Source of the DNA: Streptomyces griseofuscus
GTDB taxonomy: Bacteria; Actinomycetota; Actinomycetes; Streptomycetales; Streptomycetaceae
Assembly: GCF_014673495.1 (NCBI RefSeq)
Contig: NZ_CP051006.1
Coordinates: 4,960,001-5,024,000, forward strand
Length of the DNA stretch: 64,000 bases
Reading direction: 5' to 3'
Shown here: positions 59,599 through 64,000 of the stretch, in pieces
How the letters are laid out: each line of letters begins with the position of its first letter
Position numbering within the stretch: position 1 is the first letter of the stretch
Position numbers and translations under genes: made by a program
The notes under the pieces: model-generated
What the model saw: the letters and a program-made list of their open reading frames with translations, nothing else
The model's database searches: none
What the model was told of the DNA's origin: nothing

Positions 59599-62500
59599 AT
59601 GAGCCTGCACGGTCTGCTCGACGCCATCGTCAAGGACCCCGCCCTCGCGGAAGCGATCACGGCGGCCGCGGACGGCAACCGTATGCACGTCGACCTCGTC
59701 GGCCCCCCGGCCGCCCGCCCCCTCGCGATCGCCGGCCTCGCCCGCGAGTCCGGCCGTACGGTCCTCGCGGTCACGGCGACCGGCCGCGAGGCGGAGGACC
59801 TGGCCGCGGCGCTGCGCTCGCTGCTGCCCGCCGAGGGCGTCGTGGAGTACCCCTCCTGGGAGACGCTGCCGCACGAACGCCTCAGCCCCCGCAGCGACAC
59901 CGTCGGCCGGCGCCTGGCCGTGCTGCGCCGCCTCGCCCACCCCCGCGCGGACGACCCCGAGACCGGCCCGGTCTCCGTCGTCGTCGCCCCCGTGCGCTCC
60001 GTGCTCCAGCCGCAGGTCAAGGGCCTCGGCGACCTGGAGCCCGTGGCCCTGCGCACCGGTCAGAACGCCGATCTGAACGAGGTCGTCCAGGCCCTCGCGG
60101 CGGCGGCGTACGCCCGCGTGGAGCTGGTGGAGAAGCGCGGCGAGTTCGCGGTGCGCGGCGGCATCCTGGATGTGTTCCCGCCCACCGAGGAACACCCCCT
60201 GCGCATCGAGTTCTGGGGCGACGACGCCGAGGAGATCCGCTACTTCAAGGTCGCCGACCAGCGCTCCCTGGAGGTCGCCGAGCACGGACTGTGGGCGCCG
60301 CCCTGCCGTGAGCTGCTGCTCACCGACCAGGTGCGCGAGCGCGCGCGGCTGCTCGCCGAGGAGCATCCGGAGCTGGGCGAACTCCTGAACAAGATCGCCG
60401 AGGGCATCGCGGTCGAGGGCATGGAGTCCCTCGCCCCGGTCCTGGTCGACGACATGGAGCTGCTCCTCGACGTGCTGCCCCAGGGGTCGATGGCCGTGGT
60501 CTGCGACCCGGAGCGGGTCCGTACCCGCGCCGCCGACCTGGTGGCCACCAGCCAGGAGTTCCTCCAGGCATCCTGGGCGGCCACCGCGGGCGGCGGCGAG
60601 GCACCGATCGACGTCGACGCGGCCTCCCTGTGGTCCATCGCCGATGTCCGCGACCGGGCGCGCGAGCTGGACATGATGTGGTGGTCCGTCTCGCCCTTCG
60701 CCGCCGACGAGGAACTGGACGCGGGCACCCTGAAGCTGGGCATGCACGCGCCCGACACCTACCGCGGCGACACCGCCAGGGCGCTCGCCGACACCAAGGG
60801 CTGGCTCGCCGACGGCTGGCGCACGGTGTACGTCACCGAGGGCCACGGTCCGGCCTCCCGTACCGTCGAGGTGCTCGGCGGCGAGGGCATCGCCGCCCGG
60901 CTGGACACCGACCTCGGCGAGCTGAGCCCCTCCGTCGTGCACGTCTCCTGCGGCTCGATCGAGTACGGCCTCGTGGACCCCGGGCTCAAGCTCGCCGTGC
61001 TCACCGAGACCGACCTGTCCGGGCAGCGCACCGCGAGCCGCGAGGGCGCCCGGATGCCGGCCCGCCGCCGCAAGACCATCGACCCGCTCACCCTGGAGCC
61101 GGGCGACTACATCGTCCATGAACAGCACGGCGTGGGCCGCTACATCGAGATGGTGCAGCGCACCGTGCAGGGCGCCACCCGCGAGTACCTGGTCGTGGAG
61201 TACGCCCCCGCCAAGCGCGGCCAGCCCGGCGACCGCCTCTACATCCCCACCGACCAGCTGGAGCAGATCACCAAGTACGTCGGTGGCGAGGCACCCACCC
61301 TGCACCGCCTGGGCGGCGCCGACTGGACGAAGACCAAGGCGCGCGCCAAGAAGGCCGTCAAGGAGATCGCCGCCGACCTGATCAAGCTCTACAGCGCCCG
61401 GATGGCCGCCCCCGGCCATGCCTTCGGCTCCGACACGCCCTGGCAGCGCGAGCTGGAGGACGCCTTCCCCTACGCCGAGACCCCGGACCAGCTCACCACC
61501 ATCGCCGAGGTCAAGGACGACATGGAGAAGTCGGTCCCCATGGACCGGCTGGTCTGCGGCGACGTCGGCTACGGAAAGACCGAGATCGCGGTGCGGGCCG
61601 CCTTCAAGGCCGTACAGGACGGCAAGCAGGTCGCGGTCCTGGTGCCGACGACACTGCTGGTGCAGCAGCACTTCGGGACGTTCTCCGAGCGGTACGGACA
61701 GTTCCCGGTGAGTGTGAAGGCGCTCTCCCGGTTCCAGACCGACACCGAGTCCAAGGCCGTCCTGGAGGGGCTGCGCGAGGGCGCGGTGGACGTCGTCATC
61801 GGCACCCACCGGCTGTTCTCCTCGGAGACCAAGTTCAAGGACCTGGGCCTGGTCATCGTGGACGAGGAGCAGCGCTTCGGCGTCGAGCACAAGGAGCAGC
61901 TGAAGAAGCTGCGCGCCAACGTCGACGTGCTCACCATGTCCGCCACCCCCATCCCGCGCACCCTGGAGATGGCGGTCACCGGCATCCGCGAGATGTCGAC
62001 CATCACCACCCCGCCCGAGGAGCGCCACCCGGTGCTCACCTTCGTGGGGCCGTACGAGGAGAAGCAGATCGGCGCCGCCATCCGGCGTGAACTGCTGCGC
62101 GAGGGCCAGGTCTTCTACATCCACAACCGGGTCGAGTCCATCGACCGCGCGGCGGCCCGGCTGCGCGACATCGTGCCCGAGGCCCGTATCGCCACCGCGC
62201 ACGGACAGATGTCGGAGGCGGCCCTGGAGCAGGTCGTGGTCGACTTCTGGGAGAAGAAGTTCGACGTGCTGGTCTCCACCACCATCGTGGAGTCCGGGAT
62301 CGACATCTCCAACGCGAACACCCTGATCGTGGAGCGCGGTGACACCTTCGGCCTCTCCCAGCTGCACCAGCTGCGCGGCCGGGTCGGGCGTGGCCGCGAG
62401 CGCGGGTACGCGTACTTCCTGTACCCGCCGGAGAAGCCGCTCACCGAGACCGCCCATGAGCGGCTCGCGACCATCGCCCAGCACACCGAGATGGGCGCGG

Positions 62501-63132
62501 GCATGTACGTGGCCATGAAGGACCTGGAGATCCGCGGCGCCGGCAATCTGCTCGGCGGCGAGCAGTCCGGGCACATCGCGGGCGTCGGCTTCGACCTGTA
62601 CATGCGCATGGTGGGGGAGGCGGTCGCGGACTACCGGCGGCAGTTGGAGACGGGGGAGGTCGAGGAGGAGGCGCCGCTGGAGGTCAAGATCGAGCTGCCC
62701 GTCGACGCGCATGTCCCGCACGAGTACGCGCCCGGCGAGCGGCTGCGCCTCCAGGCCTACCGCGCCATCGCCTCCGCCAACTCGGAGGAGGACATCAAGG
62801 CCGTCCGCGAGGAACTCACCGACCGCTACGGCAAGCTGCCCGAGCCGGTGGAGAACCTGCTGCTGGTGGCCGGGCTGCGGATGCTCGCGCGGGCCTGCGG
62901 GGTCGGCGAGATCGTCCTTCAGGGCCCCAACATCCGCTTCGCGCCCGTCGAGCTGCGCGAGTCGCAGGAGCTGCGCCTCAAGCGGCTGTACCCCGGTACG
63001 GTCATCAAGCCGGCCGTGCACCAGGTGCTGGTGCCCCGCCCGAAGACCGCGAAGGTGGGCGGCAAGCCGCTGGTCGGACGCGAACTGCTCGCCTGGGTCG
63101 GGGAGTTCCTGGCCTCGGTGCTGGGGTCCTGA
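59599..63132 (+). CDS. mfd: Transcription-repair coupling factor Mfd
   Basis: A 1177-residue ATP-dependent DNA translocase that removes stalled RNA polymerase and recruits UvrA. The N-terminal UvrB-like module is followed by the RNA-polymerase-binding CarD-like domain near residue 500 (Gly-Asp-Tyr-Ile-Val-His-Glu-Gln-His-Gly-Val-Gly-Arg-Tyr). The RecG-type motor has Gly-Asp-Val-Gly-Tyr-Gly-Lys-Thr-Glu near 655 and Asp-Glu-Glu-Gln-Arg-Phe-Gly near 755. The TRCF C-terminal domain is complete. ATG 59599 is the family start; an in-frame ATG at 59455 is less likely. Confidence 0.96.
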   Translation: MSLHGLLDAIVKDPALAEAITAAADGNRMHVDLVGPPAARPLAIAGLARESGRTVLAVTATGREAEDLAAALRSLLPAEGVVEYPSWETLPHERLSPRSDTVGRRLAVLRRLAHPRADDPETGPVSVVVAPVRSVLQPQVKGLGDLEPVALRTGQNADLNEVVQALAAAAYARVELVEKRGEFAVRGGILDVFPPTEEHPLRIEFWGDDAEEIRYFKVADQRSLEVAEHGLWAPPCRELLLTDQVRERARLLAEEHPELGELLNKIAEGIAVEGMESLAPVLVDDMELLLDVLPQGSMAVVCDPERVRTRAADLVATSQEFLQASWAATAGGGEAPIDVDAASLWSIADVRDRARELDMMWWSVSPFAADEELDAGTLKLGMHAPDTYRGDTARALADTKGWLADGWRTVYVTEGHGPASRTVEVLGGEGIAARLDTDLGELSPSVVHVSCGSIEYGLVDPGLKLAVLTETDLSGQRTASREGARMPARRRKTIDPLTLEPGDYIVHEQHGVGRYIEMVQRTVQGATREYLVVEYAPAKRGQPGDRLYIPTDQLEQITKYVGGEAPTLHRLGGADWTKTKARAKKAVKEIAADLIKLYSARMAAPGHAFGSDTPWQRELEDAFPYAETPDQLTTIAEVKDDMEKSVPMDRLVCGDVGYGKTEIAVRAAFKAVQDGKQVAVLVPTTLLVQQHFGTFSERYGQFPVSVKALSRFQTDTESKAVLEGLREGAVDVVIGTHRLFSSETKFKDLGLVIVDEEQRFGVEHKEQLKKLRANVDVLTMSATPIPRTLEMAVTGIREMSTITTPPEERHPVLTFVGPYEEKQIGAAIRRELLREGQVFYIHNRVESIDRAAARLRDIVPEARIATAHGQMSEAALEQVVVDFWEKKFDVLVSTTIVESGIDISNANTLIVERGDTFGLSQLHQLRGRVGRGRERGYAYFLYPPEKPLTETAHERLATIAQHTEMGAGMYVAMKDLEIRGAGNLLGGEQSGHIAGVGFDLYMRMVGEAVADYRRQLETGEVEEEAPLEVKIELPVDAHVPHEYAPGERLRLQAYRAIASANSEEDIKAVREELTDRYGKLPEPVENLLLVAGLRMLARACGVGEIVLQGPNIRFAPVELRESQELRLKRLYPGTVIKPAVHQVLVPRPKTAKVGGKPLVGRELLAWVGEFLASVLGS

Positions 63133-63345
63133 CCTCGATCCCACCCCGGGAGTGAGCCGGCGCACGGACGAACGGTCCGTGCGCCGTTCCATGGCCGCCG
63201 TGTGCCCCACCTCACGCCCCGCTTGCCCCTGAATCCTCCCTTTGGGACCCATCTGCCGCTCCGTAGTGGGCAGTTACCGTAAGGGGCGGAACGATCCGCC
63301 CCGCTTCCGAGGGCGGACCCACAGGGCGAGCAAGGGGGGCGTGGC
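63133..63345. other. 213-base region between mfd and the HNH lipoprotein
   Basis: After the mfd hairpin nothing is recognisable except TACCGT near 63275, a possible -10 for the nuclease gene about 70 bases from its start. Confidence 0.35.
63159..63185 (+). terminator. Hairpin after mfd
   Basis: GGCGCACGGAC and GTCCGTGCGCC form a perfect 11-base stem with a five-base loop, 27 bases after the mfd stop. Confidence 0.75.
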
Positions 63346-64000
63346 ATGACGCGTCTGAAGAGTGCGACGGTCTGTGCGGTGGTCGTACTGGCCGCCGCGA
63401 CCGGCTGCAAGTCGGGCCAGGACAAGGGGGCTTCGGGCCCCGAACCGAAGAGCGGCGGCGGCGTCGTGCTGACCGCCGTGAAGGCGCTGCCCGTCAAAGG
63501 CCGTGCCCCGAAGACCGGTTACTCCCGGGAGCGGTTCGGCAGCGCGTGGGCGGACACGGACTCCAACTCCTGCGACACCCGGGACGACATCCTCAAGCGC
63601 GATCTGAAGGACGTGAAGTTCACCGGCGGCACCTGCAAGGTCACCTACGGGCTGCTGGACCCGGACCCGTACTCGGGCAAGGACATCACCTACCGGCGCG
63701 GCGCCAGCAAGGTCGACATCGACCATGTCGTCGCCCTCTCGGACGCCTGGCAGAAGGGCGCCAAGTACTGGGACGCCAACAAGCGGATCGCGCTGGCCAA
63801 CGATCCGCTCAACCTCATCGCGGTCGACGCGAGCGCCAACCGCGGCAAGGGCGACGGCGACGCGGCCACCTGGCTGCCGCCGGACAAGGACTACCGCTGC
63901 TCGTACGTGGCGACGCAGGTGGCGGTGAAGAAGAAGTACGGCCTGTGGGTCACCTCCGGTGAGAAGGCGGCGATGGAGAAGGTCCTCACCGCCTGCCCGA
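63346..64000 (+). CDS. Secreted HNH-nuclease lipoprotein (DUF1524-like), 3' end outside window
   Basis: The first 218 residues of a protein that runs past the window edge. The signal peptide has Lys5, a hydrophobic core and a lipobox Ala-Thr-Gly-Cys with Cys21. The nuclease domain shows Asp-Ile-Asp-His-Val-Val-Ala-Leu-Ser-Asp-Ala-Trp near residue 124, the HNH metal-binding core, then Asn-Asp-Pro-Leu-Asn-Leu and Asn-Arg-Gly-Lys-Gly-Asp. Such proteins are exported nucleases for DNA breakdown or defence. AAGGGGGGC precedes ATG 63346. Confidence 0.87.
   Translation, partial: MTRLKSATVCAVVVLAAATGCKSGQDKGASGPEPKSGGGVVLTAVKALPVKGRAPKTGYSRERFGSAWADTDSNSCDTRDDILKRDLKDVKFTGGTCKVTYGLLDPDPYSGKDITYRRGASKVDIDHVVALSDAWQKGAKYWDANKRIALANDPLNLIAVDASANRGKGDGDAATWLPPDKDYRCSYVATQVAVKKKYGLWVTSGEKAAMEKVLTACP

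Noticed and set aside
59212..63252. A 1346-residue minus-strand frame opposite mfd
   Set aside because: It is the mirror frame of a GC-rich gene, with Gly/Leu/Asp/Gln-rich composition and no motif; mfd on the plus strand is complete.

Overview
The window is chromosomal DNA from a Streptomyces or a very close relative. Its GC content is extremely high, with strong G/C preference at third codon positions and many GTG starts. The genes are typical of the genus: ssgE, an XRE regulator with DUF397 partners, rpfB, the galT-galE-galK operon with its divergent symporter, tamR-tam, and several start codons with a -10 hexamer six bases upstream. From memory, the order from ssgE to mfd matches the core region of the S. 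coelicolor chromosome around SCO3158 to SCO3109, read backwards. That correspondence was recalled, not computed.

Layout, left part. Positions 1-11765 hold an MMPL exporter tail, an XRE regulator with two tandem DUF397 genes, a YbaK-like deacylase, several small conserved genes, a serine hydrolase and an ECF-type nickel/cobalt importer (cbiM-cbiQ-cbiO). A palindrome matching the nickel regulator Nur lies just upstream of cbiM. ssgE and a penicillin-binding protein follow. Positions 11928-14017 are two insertion sequences, IS630 type and IS5 type, lodged back to back in one CTAG at the stop codon of the protein mannosyltransferase gene. Positions 14015-28676 carry housekeeping genes (pmt, rsmI, tatD-like, rpfB, rsmA, ispE, an ABC-F protein), two paralogous membrane-anchored PQQ-like propeller proteins, and an orphan regulator with a defective receiver domain.

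Layout, middle. Positions 28821-34169 are a sodium/solute symporter with a small membrane partner, divergent from galT-galE-galK; the shared intergenic region contains TGTGATG direct repeats. Then come a second orphan LuxR-type regulator, tamR-tam with a clear palindromic operator, a RelE/Phd toxin-antitoxin pair, a TetR-desaturase operon with a compound operator, and ppc closed by a perfect 36-base hairpin. Positions 42584-47396 are glmU-prs-rplY-pth on the minus strand and tRNA-Gln(TTG). A decayed helix-turn-helix gene and an orphan histidine kinase follow.

Layout, right part. Positions 49388-54490 are the most unusual part. A YwqJ-type deaminase and a SUKH-3 protein form one small operon. 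Divergent from it lie a WHH-nuclease/SUKH-1 fusion and a 905-residue protein that joins an N-terminal immunity-like domain, a long Pro/Gly linker, a deaminase-like domain and a SUKH-4 domain. Three toxin-type nucleic-acid enzymes are therefore each paired or fused with a SUKH immunity fold, and none has a visible secretion signal. A DivIVA-like coiled-coil protein, a MacB/FtsX-type ABC exporter, mfd and the start of an HNH-nuclease lipoprotein complete the window.
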